In this document: positions 15,253-25,207 of the stretch, piece by piece
How the letters are laid out: each line of letters opens with the position of its first letter
Position numbering within the stretch: the stretch's first letter is position 1
NCBI GenBank assembly: GCA_014379585.1
Contig: JACMLN010000091.1
Location: forward strand, 1-34,380
Length of the DNA stretch: 34,380 nucleotides
Reading direction: 5' to 3'
Source of the DNA: Gloeobacterales cyanobacterium ES-bin-313
GTDB taxonomy: Bacteria > Cyanobacteriota > Cyanobacteriia > Gloeobacterales > Gloeobacteraceae
Translations under genes and position numbers: made by a program
Notes under the pieces: generated by a model
Database searches by the model: none
Told to the model about the DNA's origin: nothing
The model's input: only the letters and a program-made list of their open reading frames with translations

Positions 15253-15447
15253 AACCCCAAATATCGTTCTTTATATTGTCTATGTTCAAGAGCAATCCGG
15301 CTAGGGGTTCCTCATAATCTGCCTATATAAAAGCATCAAAGCGGCTCATGGGGACGACGAATTTAGAAAAGTGAGCAACTTTTGTGCAGAGAATTGGGTG
15401 ATGGCGGGTATCATGGATGCGTCTCTAGGATCTTTAAGAAGACAAAC
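15253..15447. other. Divergent intergenic region with AT-rich promoter-like elements
   Basis: These 195 bases separate two exported-protein genes. TATATA at 15324-15329 could be a -10 element for the TPR gene, but no fitting -35 is visible. No gene or strong hairpin was found. Confidence 0.3.
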
Positions 15448-16071
15448 ATGGACAAGAGTTTCTCTCGTTGCCTGGGCGCTTTCTTCGCCGTTTCGATGCT
15501 GATCACATCCATCCCCAGCTTTGCTCAGGAAGCTGACAAGGCCAAACCAGCTGCTCCCGCTGCCGCTGATCCTGCTGCCGAAGAAAAGGCTCGTCAAGAA
15601 GAGAATGAGCGCCAACGCAAGGCAGCCGAAGTCCGCAATAAGGCGATCGAGGCCAACAATCGTGGTGTTGAACTCCAGGCGAAAAATGATAATGCCGAAG
15701 CCCTCAAAGCTTTTCAAGAATCGCTTCAGATCGATCCTAGCTACGAGCGGGCACGGGAGAATTTAGCCATCGCCTACTTCAACCTTGGCAGCGAAAGCGT
15801 CAATGCGAAGAAGTGGGCAGATGCCATCGACAACTATGAAGCAGCTCGCACCTACGACCGCGAGATGCGCGAGCGGACGAGTGTTCCCCTCGCTGTTGCC
15901 TACAACAACCAAGCAGCAGCCCTTGTCGAAGCGAAGCGCCTCGACGATGCAGTGGCAGCAATGACCCAAGCCGCCAATCTTGATCCGAAGTACCAAGCGG
16001 AGTTGACGAAGTTAAAAGCTTACCGCGACCAGGTCGCTTCCACGAAGAAGCCAGCTAAGCCAGCTAAATAA
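15448..16071 (+). CDS. Exported tetratricopeptide repeat protein
   Basis: This is a 207-residue periplasmic TPR protein. A signal peptide (MDKSFSRCLGAFFAVSMLIT... ending SFAQ) precedes an Ala/Glu/Lys-rich charged linker (about 28-65). About three TPR units follow: AIEANNRGVELQAKNDNAEA with ALKAFQESLQIDP, the YERARENLAIAYFNLGSESV unit, and VAYNNQAAALVEAKRLDDAV with NLDPKY. The tail is a Lys/Pro/Ala repeat. TPRs mediate protein contacts; no partner can be named. I start at the ATG at 15448, where the signal peptide begins; upstream in-frame codons read poorly. A strong bidirectional hairpin follows. Confidence 0.82.
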   Translation: MDKSFSRCLGAFFAVSMLITSIPSFAQEADKAKPAAPAAADPAAEEKARQEENERQRKAAEVRNKAIEANNRGVELQAKNDNAEALKAFQESLQIDPSYERARENLAIAYFNLGSESVNAKKWADAIDNYEAARTYDREMRERTSVPLAVAYNNQAAALVEAKRLDDAVAAMTQAANLDPKYQAELTKLKAYRDQVASTKKPAKPAK

Positions 16072-16087
16072 TCTTTTGATTTTTAAA

Positions 16088-16125
16088 AGAAGCCCCTCCT
16101 CTGAAGATACAGAGGAGGGGCTTCT
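16088..16125 (-). terminator. Bidirectional terminator hairpin between TPR gene and speA
   Basis: A perfect 16-bp stem pairs AGAAGCCCCTCCTCTG (16088-16103) with CAGAGGAGGGGCTTCT (16110-16125), with a six-base loop. On the minus strand it runs into a T tract (the AAAA at 16085-16088 plus the TTTT further left), so it mainly ends speA. On the plus strand the T run is weak, but the stem is strong enough to act for the TPR gene too. Confidence 0.88.
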
Positions 16126-16129
16126 TGTG

Positions 16130-18055
16130 TCAGATTAGGGCTGGTTCGGTCTCAGGTTGTTGGCTGAGATAGGTGTACCCGCTCAAACTCCGCTCGTAGT
16201 GACGCAGCAGGAGCCGAGACTCGCTGAGGGTGATCCGTTTGTCCCGTAATGCTTTCTCGGCTTCTCGGCGGATACTCTCCAAAAGCGCTTCATGGTCGTA
16301 TTGGACGTACTTGAGTACCTCAGTCATCGTGTCGCCCTTGACGACGTGTTCGACCTGATAGCCCGCGCCGCTTGGATTGAGGTGAATATGCACTGTATTT
16401 GTGTCACCAAATAGGTTGTGCATGTCCCCAAGAATCTCCTGATAGGCACCACTTAAAAAGATGGCCAAGTAGTAGGTTTCGCCTTCGTTGACTGGGTGCA
16501 ACTCAAGTACGCTCTTGACATCGCGCAGATCGATAAATTGGTCGATCTTGCCATCGCTGTCGCAGGTGAGGTCGGCGAGAGTACCCCGTGCAGTCGGCTC
16601 TTCTTCAAGACGATGAATCGGCATGATCGGGAACAGTTGATCGATGGCCCAACTATCGGGGCAGGATTGAAAGACCGAAAAGTTGCAGTAGTAGGTGGAA
16701 GCCATGGTCTGCTCAAGATCCGCGAGTTCGTCGGGGATGTAGTCGAGTTCGCGGACAAGGCGCAGGATGCGTTCACAACTCGCCCAGTAGAGCTTCTCGA
16801 CCCGTGCGCGCTCCTGCAAGCTCAGGTAGCCAAGGGCAAAAAGACTGAGTGCTTCTTCTTTGAACTGCGAAGCATCGTTGTAGGCTTCTTGGACATTGTC
16901 TGGGCTGATGTTGGTATAGGTTTCGTAGAGATTTTGGATGATGACGTGCTCCCCTTTGCGCAATGCTTCTGGGGTACCGACTTTCATCCCGCTCACACCC
17001 ATCACATCGAATACTAAAACCGATTGGTGGGACGCAATTGCTCGTCCGCTTTCGCTCACCAAAATCGGCACGGGGACATCTTTGGCCTTGCAAGCCTCCT
17101 GGAATGCAGCAACAACGTCATAGGCGTACTCCTGCATGTTGTAGTTTTTGGAGGCGCGAAAGTTAGTTTTGGAGCCGTCGTAGTCGATGGCCAGACCACC
17201 ACCGACATCCACATACTGCATGGGTGCTCCCATCTGGGCGAGTTCGACAAACACTCTAGAAGCTTCTTTAAGAGCCGATTTGATCACATTGATCGCCGAA
17301 ATTTGCGAACCGATATGGAAATGCAGCAACTGCAAAGAAGAGAGCAGATCGTTTCGACGGAGGGTTTCAACAACTTCAACGATCTCACCAGCGTTGAGGC
17401 CGAACTTTGCTCTGTCCCCGGTCGAATCTCCCCAGCGACCAATGCCACGGGCAGTTAACTTTGCCCGCACACCTAAAATCGGGCGGATATTCAACTTGCG
17501 TGCCGCTTCAATAACGAGGTGCAATTCGTGGAAGCGCTCCAATACGATGATTGGCGTTTGGCCAAGGCGTTGAGCAAGGAGCGCTGTTTCGATATATTCG
17601 CTGTCCTTGTAGCCGTTGCAGATGATCAAAGCACCGGGGGTCTTGAGGGTTGAAAGGGCAATGAGCAACTCTGGCTTTGACCCTGCCTCCAAACCAAATT
17701 GAAACGGTCTGCCATATTCAACAAGTTCTTCAACGACGTGGCGTTGCTGGTTGACCTTAACGGGATAGACACCCTTGTAGACGTTAGCGTACTCGTACTC
17801 TTTAATGGCCTGGGAGAAACAATGATTGAGACGAGCAATGCGATCCGCGAGAATGTCCGAAAAACGAATTAGCATCGGCATACTGAGGCCGCGTTTTTCA
17901 AGATCTTGGACGAGATGGTAAAGGTCGATTTGACTTTCCGAGTCATTAGTCGGAGAGACAGCCACATGCCCAGCGGCGTTGATCGAAAAGTAAGGTTCAC
18001 CCCACCCACCGATCTGGTAGAGACCAGCACTCTCTTCCGTCGTCCATTCTTGCAT
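16130..18055 (-). CDS. speA: Biosynthetic arginine decarboxylase
   Basis: This PLP enzyme converts arginine to agmatine and CO2, the first step of bacterial polyamine synthesis. The 641-residue length fits the SpeA family. Landmarks are the opening GWGEPYFSINAAGHV, the PLP-lysine motif YPVKVNQQRHV (Lys100), the HIGSQI motif, the DVGGGLAIDYDG loop that binds phosphate, and a C-terminal region ending LLRHYERSLSGYTYL. The ATG at 18055 is preceded by a GAGG ribosome-binding site about nine bases upstream. A strong terminator lies five bases after the stop. It appears to be monocistronic. Confidence 0.97.
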   Translation of the reverse strand: MQEWTTEESAGLYQIGGWGEPYFSINAAGHVAVSPTNDSESQIDLYHLVQDLEKRGLSMPMLIRFSDILADRIARLNHCFSQAIKEYEYANVYKGVYPVKVNQQRHVVEELVEYGRPFQFGLEAGSKPELLIALSTLKTPGALIICNGYKDSEYIETALLAQRLGQTPIIVLERFHELHLVIEAARKLNIRPILGVRAKLTARGIGRWGDSTGDRAKFGLNAGEIVEVVETLRRNDLLSSLQLLHFHIGSQISAINVIKSALKEASRVFVELAQMGAPMQYVDVGGGLAIDYDGSKTNFRASKNYNMQEYAYDVVAAFQEACKAKDVPVPILVSESGRAIASHQSVLVFDVMGVSGMKVGTPEALRKGEHVIIQNLYETYTNISPDNVQEAYNDASQFKEEALSLFALGYLSLQERARVEKLYWASCERILRLVRELDYIPDELADLEQTMASTYYCNFSVFQSCPDSWAIDQLFPIMPIHRLEEEPTARGTLADLTCDSDGKIDQFIDLRDVKSVLELHPVNEGETYYLAIFLSGAYQEILGDMHNLFGDTNTVHIHLNPSGAGYQVEHVVKGDTMTEVLKYVQYDHEALLESIRREAEKALRDKRITLSESRLLLRHYERSLSGYTYLSQQPETEPALI

Positions 18056-18197
18056 TTCATATCCTCAGTGAGTCACAGATCTATTATTGGACATTTGTCG
18101 CCAAGCGGCTACTTCGCCCATGCTGTAGCGCTTTGGGCTATTTGCTTAGCATTTTTGGCGAAGAAAAGCATGTACTGAAGAACACTTGTTCGTGGAA

Positions 18198-18596
18198 TTA
18201 TGAGGGCAAAAGGCGTGTAAACCAGTTGCTCAACTGATCCGCCAACCCCAAAGGCTGCAGTTGGCCAGTTTCAAGTTCTTGAACGACGCGTATTCCAAGG
18301 GGAGTCAGCCGAAAGCGCTCTGTGATGCCCTGACCATCCACCTCTCGCCGCACCAATCCGACCCGAAATAACCACATCAATTCATCCTCAACAGCACTTT
18401 CGCTGAGATTTTTTTGGGTGAAACTGGAATGCTCAGTAAATGTACTCGCGGCAATACTCTCATTGGCCATGGCTTTGAGTCCTAACAACGTCAAAGTGCT
18501 GAGGCGAGCCGCTCTTGCCCCCCGCTCTATGGCTTCGCGATTCAGTTCCACAACAATCCCCGAATTTCTTTTTCGCAGTTTCCACACTCTCAGCAT
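18198..18596 (-). CDS. Winged-helix-like protein, Npun_F0494-type
   Basis: This is a 132-residue soluble protein. It begins with a basic stretch, then a helical region (AIERGARAARLSTLTLLGLK), and has a winged-helix-like C-terminal half. In that half, SAVEDELMWLFRVGLVRREVDGQGITERFRLTPLG recalls the cyanobacterial Npun_F0494 family, from memory and not checked. It could bind DNA, but no function is established. The ATG at 18596 gives the full length; the conserved part starts later, so a downstream start is possible. The start lies only 21 bases from the divergent small membrane protein gene, so their promoters would have to overlap the coding regions. Confidence 0.6.
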   Translation of the reverse strand: MLRVWKLRKRNSGIVVELNREAIERGARAARLSTLTLLGLKAMANESIAASTFTEHSSFTQKNLSESAVEDELMWLFRVGLVRREVDGQGITERFRLTPLGIRVVQELETGQLQPLGLADQLSNWFTRLLPS

Positions 18597-18617
18597 ATCT
18601 TTTGCTAACGTAAAGAT

Positions 18618-18791
18618 ATGTTAACAACCGTTCTACTCGCTGTCGTCTTGATCCTTTGGTCTCTCCAATTATTGGAGCGGGGCATCAAAGGTGGTGAGGG
18701 CTTTATGATGTTTGCTGGGGCGCTTATTGCCTTGACAGCGGTGGCAGTCTTCTGGGTACATTCTTTGCTAGCCCGAATTTTCACGATTTGA
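18618..18791 (+). CDS. Small two-helix membrane protein (57 residues)
   Basis: This short gene begins MLTTVLLAVVLILWSLQLLE and continues RGIKGGEGFMMFAGALIALT to a TGA at 18789. It has two hydrophobic helices (about 3-18 and 28-50) joined by a short charged turn with RGIKGGEG. No family is recognised. The uninterrupted pattern of helix, positive turn, helix and the sensible codon use argue for a real gene, but the ribosome-binding site is weak (AAAG just upstream). It lies between the divergent winged-helix gene and the atp operon, with 192 bases before atp1, so a link with ATP synthase is only positional. Confidence 0.5.
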   Translation: MLTTVLLAVVLILWSLQLLERGIKGGEGFMMFAGALIALTAVAVFWVHSLLARIFTI

Positions 18792-18983
18792 AGCAGCTCA
18801 GAGTCTTCTTAACTTAAATTTTCCCACGCAGAGAAATCGTGCTTTTCGCGTCGGTGTAATGCTTACACAATTCCAGATGAGTAAGCAAAAATTCCTACTC
18901 AAATCTTAAGGATTGTTTCATTGCCTGTGGTATATTGATGCCGGAAGCTTGGCTTTCAAAGCCTATCAGGTCGTCAGAGTAAG
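18792..18983 (+). promoter_or_regulatory. Upstream region of the atp operon
   Basis: This gene-free region should hold the operon promoter. TATATT at 18931-18936 is a possible -10, with no matching -35. An inverted repeat TGCTTAC (18860-18866) / GTAAGCA (18881-18887) separated by 14 bases lies about 50 bases further upstream and could be an operator. Confidence 0.35.
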
Positions 18984-19388
18984 ATGTTGAGCGATTCCTC
19001 GATCCAAGATGTTTCTTCTAGTGCACCTTCGGATCCTTTGGCAGAGTATGCTTCTCTCAAGAAGCATTTGTACACTACTGCATTGGTAATTACAGCGGTT
19101 GCATTTGTTGCCGTTTTCTTTGCCTACTCGCTCAGCACCGCGCTGTATTACTTGCTAGGTGCAGTGGGTGGGTTACTCTATTTTCGTATGCTAGATCGCA
19201 GCGTTCAGCGTGCAGATCTCGGTGGTGCGCATCTAGGGAGCGCGACGCGCGTTGGCATTTTCGCTTTGATTATGTTGATTGCGATTAAGTCAGGAACCCA
19301 AGCGATCTTGCCAACTTTTCTTGGTTTTTTAACCATAAAGCTGGCGATTTTGCTTTACGCCCTGCGCACACTGTTTGGTGAAGTTTAG
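18984..19388 (+). CDS. atp1: ATP synthase protein I
   Basis: This is the small membrane protein encoded first in many F-type ATP synthase operons; it aids c-ring assembly or Mg2+ supply and is not part of the mature enzyme. The 134-residue product has a polar N-terminus and about four hydrophobic helices (from TTALVITAVAFVAVFFAYSL to LGFLTIKLAILLYALRTLF). The LGAVGGLLYFRMLDRSVQRA segment is typical of cyanobacterial Atp1. Position settles the call: it directly precedes subunit a, 20 bases away. GAGTAAG before the ATG at 18984 serves as a ribosome-binding site. Confidence 0.85.
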   Translation: MLSDSSIQDVSSSAPSDPLAEYASLKKHLYTTALVITAVAFVAVFFAYSLSTALYYLLGAVGGLLYFRMLDRSVQRADLGGAHLGSATRVGIFALIMLIAIKSGTQAILPTFLGFLTIKLAILLYALRTLFGEV

Positions 19389-19408
19389 GGATCGGCACTG
19401 AGAGGTTG

Positions 19409-20155
19409 ATGGACGTGACGTTGGTTACTTTGACGAATCTGCCCCTCCTTGCGGAAATAGAGGTTGGCAAGCATCTGATCTGGCAATTAGGGCCGTTTAC
19501 GGTGCATGGAGAGACATTGCTGACGACTTGGGTCGTGCTGGCAATTCTCTTGGTATTGGCTTTCGTGGGCACACGCAAATTGCAACGCGTACCCAGTGGA
19601 CTTCAGAACTTTCTGGAGTACGTCTATGACTTCATCGCCGGAATCGCCCGCGACCAGATCGGTGAAAAAGATTATCGCTACTATGTACCGTTGGTTGGTA
19701 CGATCTTTTTGTTCGTCTTTATGTCCAACTGGTTGGGTCAATTGCCCCTAAAGCTGTTTCAACTTCCTGAAGGAGAATTGGCTTCACCGACCAACGACAT
19801 CAATACGACCGTTTCTCTGGCGTTAATTGCGCTGTGCGCCTACATCTATGCAGGGATTCGCAAATCAGGTTTTGGCTACTTCAAGCACTACCTGGAATCA
19901 CCAATTCTTGCCGCTGTCTGGGTGCTCGAATTTTTTACCCGGCCCCTTTCCTTGAGTATCCGGCTTTTCGGAAACATCTTGGCAGAGGAGTTGGTTGTGG
20001 GGGTACTCGTTTCATTGACACCTTTTTTGGTGCCTGCCCCCTTGATGATTTTGTTCCTGTTGACAGGGGCAATCCAAGCGTTGGTGTTCTCGACCTTGAC
20101 CGCTTCTTACATCGGTGAAGCTGTCGAAGATCACCACGATGACCACCACGAGTAG
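19409..20155 (+). CDS. atpB: ATP synthase subunit a
   Basis: Subunit a forms the proton half-channels of Fo next to the c-ring. The 248-residue product has five or six membrane helices. The essential arginine is in SLSIRLFGN (Arg185), preceded by VLEFFTRPL. The C-terminus is unusually His/Asp-rich (EDHHDDHHE). I use the ATG at 19409; a TTG immediately before it is in frame but less likely. In cyanobacterial nomenclature the gene is called atpI. It follows atp1 by 20 bases and precedes subunit c by 23. Confidence 0.97.
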   Translation: MDVTLVTLTNLPLLAEIEVGKHLIWQLGPFTVHGETLLTTWVVLAILLVLAFVGTRKLQRVPSGLQNFLEYVYDFIAGIARDQIGEKDYRYYVPLVGTIFLFVFMSNWLGQLPLKLFQLPEGELASPTNDINTTVSLALIALCAYIYAGIRKSGFGYFKHYLESPILAAVWVLEFFTRPLSLSIRLFGNILAEELVVGVLVSLTPFLVPAPLMILFLLTGAIQALVFSTLTASYIGEAVEDHHDDHHE

Positions 20156-20175
20156 AACTACATTAGGAGATTTGA

Positions 20176-20427
<252 letters not shown>

Positions 20428-20442
20428 GGACTATCGCGGGGA

Positions 20443-20967
20443 GTGACCACAGTGAATATCTTGATGTCCCTTGAGGGAACTGCTAGCACCTTTTTGCTAG
20501 CAGCTGAAGAAGCCCAGTCCGGTGGACTGTTCGACTTCGGTGGCACCCTAGTCTTGCAAATTGTACAGTTTTTACTGTTGATGACCCTTCTGAATCTGTT
20601 CTTTTTTAGACCGATTCAGCGGGTTGTCGATGAGCGAAGCGAGTACATTCGCTCCAATGCCAGCAATGCCCAACGCCGCCTTGACGAAGCCAAATCCTTG
20701 GCAGATCAGTACGAGCAAGAACTGCGAACGACGCGCCAACAAGCGCAACAAGTGATCGCCCAAGCAGAAGCTGAGGCCCAAAAAATTCGCTCCCAACAAG
20801 TTGCGGAAGCCCAGGCGGAAGCTCAGAAAAAAACGGAAGCAGCGGCAGCTGAATTGGAAGCACAGAAGCAGGCAGCCCTCGCCAATTTGAGCGGCCAGGT
20901 GGATATGATCAGTCGCTCTTTGACTGAGAAGTTGCTTGGGACTGCACGTAGTGGAGGGTATTTCTGA
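20443..20967 (+). CDS. atpF2: ATP synthase subunit b'
   Basis: This is the first of two b-type stator subunits that link Fo to F1 in photosynthetic organisms. The product has about 174 residues with one N-terminal membrane helix ([22 protein letters not shown]), then the [14 protein letters not shown] junction and a long Gln/Ala/Glu-rich coiled coil. GTG at 20443 is the longest start; GTG 20452 or ATG 20464 would shorten it by three or seven residues, and GGGGA at 20438 suits 20452 better. The stop overlaps the next ATG by one base (TGATG). Cyanobacterial name: atpG. Confidence 0.93.
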   Translation: MTTVNILMSLEGTASTFLLAAEEAQSGGLFDFGGTLVLQIVQFLLLMTLLNLFFFRPIQRVVDERSEYIRSNASNAQRRLDEAKSLADQYEQELRTTRQQAQQVIAQAEAEAQKIRSQQVAEAQAEAQKKTEAAAAELEAQKQAALANLSGQVDMISRSLTEKLLGTARSGGYF

Positions 20968-21497
20968 TGAGCTTCGTCTATGTCTTAGCGCAAGAAACAA
21001 CAGAAACAGCAGCCAAAGGTTTTGGTCTCAACCTAGACATCCCTTCCACGAACTTATTCAATATCGTGATTGTCCTTGGTCTGTTGATCTACCTAGCGCG
21101 GGGCTTTCTGACCCGTACCCTCGGGGAGCGCCGTCAAGAACTAGAAACGAGCATTAAGGAAGTCGAAAAACGGGCGAGCGAAGCGGAAACCCAACTCCAA
21201 ACTGCTCGTAAGAACCTTTCTACCGCGCAGGCTCAAGCACAGCAGATTCTCAGCGAAGCCCAACAGAATGCCCAACGCTTGCGCCAACAGATCCTTGAGC
21301 AAGCCCAAATGGACATTGCTAAGGTTAAAGAAAGCGTCGATAAAGATCTGCAAAATGAGCAGCAGCGGATTTTGACCCAAGTGCGCCTCAAAGTGGTACA
21401 AGATGCTTTGGCCCGCTTGAAAGAAACCCTGCCAGGGGAATTAGACGAACAAACTCAACGCCGACTGCTCGACCAGAGCATTCAGCAGGTGAGCTAG
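20967..21497 (+). CDS. atpF: ATP synthase subunit b
   Basis: This is the second stator b subunit, 176 residues. A short N-terminus precedes one membrane helix (NLFNIVIVLGLLIYLARGFL), the TRTLGERRQELETSIKEVEK junction, and a charged coiled coil rich in Ala, Gln and Glu. It forms a heterodimer with b' that holds the alpha3beta3 head against rotation. The ATG at 20967 overlaps the b' stop, giving translational coupling. The downstream delta gene begins ten bases after the stop, with the overlapping AGGAGG site (21496-21501). Confidence 0.95.
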   Translation: MSFVYVLAQETTETAAKGFGLNLDIPSTNLFNIVIVLGLLIYLARGFLTRTLGERRQELETSIKEVEKRASEAETQLQTARKNLSTAQAQAQQILSEAQQNAQRLRQQILEQAQMDIAKVKESVDKDLQNEQQRILTQVRLKVVQDALARLKETLPGELDEQTQRRLLDQSIQQVS

Positions 21498-21507
21498 GAG
21501 GCGGTTC

Positions 21508-22065
21508 ATGCAACAAGGCAAGATCAGCGAACAGGTTTCGCAGCGCTACGCTGAAGCGCTCAAGGGGCTGGCCCTCACCCAACCAGGACTTCTCGAACAA
21601 CTTGGCGATGAAACCGCTGGGATCATCGAAGTGCTGAAGGCTAACCCAGATCTCAGCCGCTTTCTGGCTTCCCCCCTGGTACCTCCCGGCGATAAGAAGA
21701 AATTGCTGGTTGGTGTGTTCGGCGGCAAAGTCAACAATTATCTACTCAGCTTCATGCAATTACTGGTCGATCGTCGCCGGATCGCCTTCTTGGCAAAAAT
21801 TTGTGAAAAGTACCAAGACTTGCTGCGTGGCATTCAGAAGACAACTTTGGTGCAGGTCATCTCCGCAGTACCGATTACGGACGAGCAAAAAAATACGTTG
21901 ATTCAGCGTGTGCTTCAACGTACTGGAGCGAAGCAGATCGAAATGCGCACCAGCACCGACCCTACCTTGCTCGGCGGCATGATTCTTAAGATTGGCGACG
22001 AGGTGATCGACGCTAGTCTGCGCGGTCAACTGCGCAAACTGACCCTCCAATTGACCACTTCATAA
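21508..22065 (+). CDS. atpH: ATP synthase subunit delta
   Basis: Delta caps the F1 head and joins it to the b/b' stalk. The 185-residue protein has the helical N-terminal domain ([20 protein letters not shown]...) and the C-terminal [20 protein letters not shown] region. It also has the conserved [20 protein letters not shown] end of the OSCP/delta family. An ideal AGGAGG lies seven bases before the ATG, overlapping the atpF stop. Length is typical. The cyanobacterial name is atpD. Confidence 0.96.
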   Translation: MQQGKISEQVSQRYAEALKGLALTQPGLLEQLGDETAGIIEVLKANPDLSRFLASPLVPPGDKKKLLVGVFGGKVNNYLLSFMQLLVDRRRIAFLAKICEKYQDLLRGIQKTTLVQVISAVPITDEQKNTLIQRVLQRTGAKQIEMRTSTDPTLLGGMILKIGDEVIDASLRGQLRKLTLQLTTS

Positions 22066-22084
22066 CCCTAGAGGACAGGCCCTT

Positions 22085-23629
22085 ATGTTTAGTATTCGCC
22101 CCGACGAGATCAGTTCAGTCATTCTTGAGCAGATCAAGCAGTACGACAATACGCTTCAAGTTACCAATGTCGGTACCGTTCTCCAGGTTGGCGACGGGAT
22201 TGCCCGTGTCTACGGCCTTGAGAAGTGCATGTCTTCGGAACTCTTGGAGTTTGAAGATGGCACCATCGGGATCGCCCTCAACTTGGAAGAGGACAATGTC
22301 GGGGTGGTTTTGATGGGGGATGGCCGCACCATTCAAGAAGGTTCAACCGTGAAGTCCACAGGTCGGATCGCCCAGATCCCTGTTGGACCAGCGATGATCG
22401 GTCGGGTGGTTGATGCCCTTGCCCGTCCAATCGACGGCAAAGGTGAGATCAACTGTACTGAAACCCGCCTGCTTGAATCTCCTGCCCCTGGGATCATTAA
22501 GCGCAAATCGGTGTATGAACCGATGCAGACAGGGATCACGGCCATCGACGCGATGATCCCGATTGGCCGTGGCCAACGCGAACTGATTATCGGGGATCGT
22601 CAAACCGGAAAAACCACCGTCGCCCTCGATACGATTCTCAACCAGAAAGGCAAAGGCGTGGTCTGTGTCTACGTTGCCATCGGCCAAAAAGCGTCTTCGG
22701 TCGCCCAAGTCGTCGAGGTCCTGCGCGAACGTGGAGCGATGGAATATTCCATCGTGGTTGCCTCAAACGCCAACGAACCTGCCGCCCTCCAATTTTTGGC
22801 TCCCTACACCGGTTGCACCCTCGGCGAGTACGTCATGTACAACGGGGTGACATTGCCAGGTAGCGACAAAAAAGTAAATGCTGCCCTGCTGGTCTACGAT
22901 GACCTTTCCAAGCAAGCCGTGGCCTACCGCCAGATGTCCTTGCTCCTTCGCCGTCCACCAGGACGCGAAGCCTATCCAGGGGACGTATTCTACCTGCACT
23001 CGCGCCTCTTGGAGCGGGCTGCTAAGCTCAGTCCCGACTTAGGTGAAGGGTCTCTAACTGCATTGCCGATCATCGAGACCCAGGCCGGGGACGTTTCTGC
23101 CTACATCCCCACCAACGTGATCTCGATCACAGACGGTCAGATCTTCTTAGACTCCGGTCTGTTCAACTCCGGTTTGCGCCCAGCTATCGACGCAGGGATC
23201 TCGGTTTCGCGGGTCGGTGGTGCAGCCCAGACCAAAGCGATGAAGAAAGTCGCAGGCCAACTGCGCCTCGACTTGGCTCAATTCAGCGAACTAGAAGCTT
23301 TCTCTCAGTTTGCTTCTGACTTGGACAAAGCCACTCAGAACCAGTTAGCTCGTGGCCAACGCCTGCGGGAAATCCTCAAGCAGCCCCAGTACTCTCCCCT
23401 TTCGGTGGCGGAGCAAGTGGCGATTATTTACGCTGCCACCAATGGCTACTTGGACGAAATCGGGATCAAACAGATCTTCACCTTCAAGCAACAATTCCTT
23501 GCTTACTTGAGCAAGAGTGTCCCCGACTACGGCACCGAAGTTGAGACCACCAAGCAACTCACCGAGAAGGCGGTTGCACTGCTTAAGCAGGCGATTACCA
23601 ACTTCAAGAGCACCTTCGTCAAGGCATAA
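22085..23629 (+). CDS. atpA: ATP synthase subunit alpha
   Basis: This is the regulatory, non-catalytic nucleotide-binding subunit of F1. The 514-residue product begins with the N-terminal helix that contacts delta ([18 protein letters not shown]). It holds the P-loop GDRQTGKT (170-177) and ends with the usual helical domain. The signature [17 protein letters not shown], which includes the arginine finger region, is present. The length is normal. It is the last gene of this operon: the gamma gene that follows atpA in many cyanobacteria is absent and a terminator comes instead. Confidence 0.98.
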   Translation: MFSIRPDEISSVILEQIKQYDNTLQVTNVGTVLQVGDGIARVYGLEKCMSSELLEFEDGTIGIALNLEEDNVGVVLMGDGRTIQEGSTVKSTGRIAQIPVGPAMIGRVVDALARPIDGKGEINCTETRLLESPAPGIIKRKSVYEPMQTGITAIDAMIPIGRGQRELIIGDRQTGKTTVALDTILNQKGKGVVCVYVAIGQKASSVAQVVEVLRERGAMEYSIVVASNANEPAALQFLAPYTGCTLGEYVMYNGVTLPGSDKKVNAALLVYDDLSKQAVAYRQMSLLLRRPPGREAYPGDVFYLHSRLLERAAKLSPDLGEGSLTALPIIETQAGDVSAYIPTNVISITDGQIFLDSGLFNSGLRPAIDAGISVSRVGGAAQTKAMKKVAGQLRLDLAQFSELEAFSQFASDLDKATQNQLARGQRLREILKQPQYSPLSVAEQVAIIYAATNGYLDEIGIKQIFTFKQQFLAYLSKSVPDYGTEVETTKQLTEKAVALLKQAITNFKSTFVKA

Positions 23630-23646
23630 CTTGCGAAGAGTCTCGA

Positions 23647-23683
23647 AAAAACTTCCTGATTCCCAGAGGATCAGGAAGTTTTT
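23647..23683 (+). terminator. Intrinsic terminator closing the atp operon
   Basis: A 14-bp perfect stem pairs AAAAACTTCCTGAT (23647-23660) with ATCAGGAAGTTTTT (23670-23683), with a nine-base loop and the T run at the end of the stem. It sits 17 bases after the atpA stop. Confidence 0.9.
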
Positions 23684-23782
23684 CATCAAAGAAGTATTTG
23701 TGAGAACCGTTAAGATCTGTTAGAACTGGAGTCAGTTTCGTGGATTGTCCGCAACGGCGTTTAAGCCGCCCGAACTTCCCAT

Positions 23783-25207
23783 ATGCAAGATAACCCCTCA
23801 TTGTTAATGGCCACGGTGGTAGCCGAAATTTCTCTGTCGTGGCCTGAAATCCTTCTAAGACTTACTGCAGTTCTTTTTCTTGTTCTGCTGAACGCCTGCT
23901 TCGTCGCCACCGAGTTTGCACTTATTTCTGTGCGCCGCACGCGTATCGAACAACTTGTCGAAGCAGGCAACAAAGCAGCACTGTCTGTACAGCGCTCCCA
24001 ACAAGATTTAGATCGCTACCTCTCTACCTCTCAGCTGGGGATTACGATTGCTTCTCTCGCCTTGGGCTGGGTCGGGGAAGGGACCATTGCGGCACTTCTC
24101 GATCCGATCTTAAAAAGCATTCCAGCGCTTTCTTCGCCTGAAGTTGTGCATACGATCAGTGCTGGGGTCGCCTTTACTCTGATTACCTACTTCCATATCG
24201 TCCTTGGCGAACTTGCTCCAAAATCGATTGCGATCCTCTATCCAGAGCGCGTGGCACTTTTCTTTGCCCAGACCAATGAACTTTTTTACCGCTTGCTTGC
24301 ACCGTTCCTGAACTTTCTCAACTTTTCTTCGGCTCTGGTTCTGCGTATTGCCGGAGTCAAAGAAGTTCCGAATATTCACAATAACCAAATCAGCCCTGAA
24401 GAGCTGCAGCTTCTGATTGCGGCTTCCAGTGCCTCTGGCTCCTTAGATAAAGATGAAAAAGAACTGTTGGTCAACGTCTTCCAGTTCGGCGATTCTGTGG
24501 CCATCGACGTGATGATTCCCCGAACTTCCATCGATGCCATCCCGGTGACAGCCACGGTCAAAGAAGCCCTCGACGAAGTTGCCGACACCGGGCACACCCG
24601 CTATCCCCTCTACGACGACTCCCTAGACACGATTCGGGGCATGGTGCATATCAAAGACATCGTTACCCGCATCGCCCAGGGTGAACTTCAGATGACCGAC
24701 AGGATTCAGGCATTGTCGCGCCCCATCCAGTTCGTGCCTGAAAACAAACGGATTTCCGAACTTTTGACTCAGATGCAGCGCGAACGCCAAGCGATCGTGA
24801 TCGTGATCGACGAATTTGGCGGCACAGCTGGGCTTTTGACCATGGAAAATTTGATCGAACAGATCGTTGGCAATATCGCCGATGAAGGTGAACTGATCCC
24901 CCTCGATATCATCAAGCTCGACGATCTCAATGCAGTCGTTCAAGCCCAAACAGATCTTGAAGATGTCAATGATCGTTTAGGAATCAACTTGCCTCTCTCC
25001 GATGATTACAAGACCCTCGGCGGGTTTTTGATGTACGAATTGCGCAAAGTGCCCGAACCAGGGGAAAATTTCTTGTTCGAAGGCATTGAACTGACTGTCC
25101 TGGAAATGGAAGGTCCTCGATTAGAACGGATCAAGATTTCCAAGCGACCTCAAGAACAGGCAGAAAAGCCTAGCATCGATGTGGCAAGCCAAATGAAGGC
25201 TGAGTAA
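23783..25207 (+). CDS. CNNM/HlyC-CorC family membrane protein with CBS pair
   Basis: This is a 474-residue protein of the TlyC/CorC/CNNM group, linked to Mg2+/Co2+ export or homeostasis in characterised members. The order is: an N-terminal DUF21 membrane domain (about 25-215, including [20 protein letters not shown] and the [20 protein letters not shown] motif); a pair of CBS domains (about 230-355, [11 protein letters not shown] and [20 protein letters not shown]); and a C-terminal CorC_HlyC domain (about 370-455, [14 protein letters not shown]). Calling it a hemolysin, as older annotation did, is not supported. It stands alone between the atp terminator and hpf. Confidence 0.9.
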   Translation: MQDNPSLLMATVVAEISLSWPEILLRLTAVLFLVLLNACFVATEFALISVRRTRIEQLVEAGNKAALSVQRSQQDLDRYLSTSQLGITIASLALGWVGEGTIAALLDPILKSIPALSSPEVVHTISAGVAFTLITYFHIVLGELAPKSIAILYPERVALFFAQTNELFYRLLAPFLNFLNFSSALVLRIAGVKEVPNIHNNQISPEELQLLIAASSASGSLDKDEKELLVNVFQFGDSVAIDVMIPRTSIDAIPVTATVKEALDEVADTGHTRYPLYDDSLDTIRGMVHIKDIVTRIAQGELQMTDRIQALSRPIQFVPENKRISELLTQMQRERQAIVIVIDEFGGTAGLLTMENLIEQIVGNIADEGELIPLDIIKLDDLNAVVQAQTDLEDVNDRLGINLPLSDDYKTLGGFLMYELRKVPEPGENFLFEGIELTVLEMEGPRLERIKISKRPQEQAEKPSIDVASQMKAE

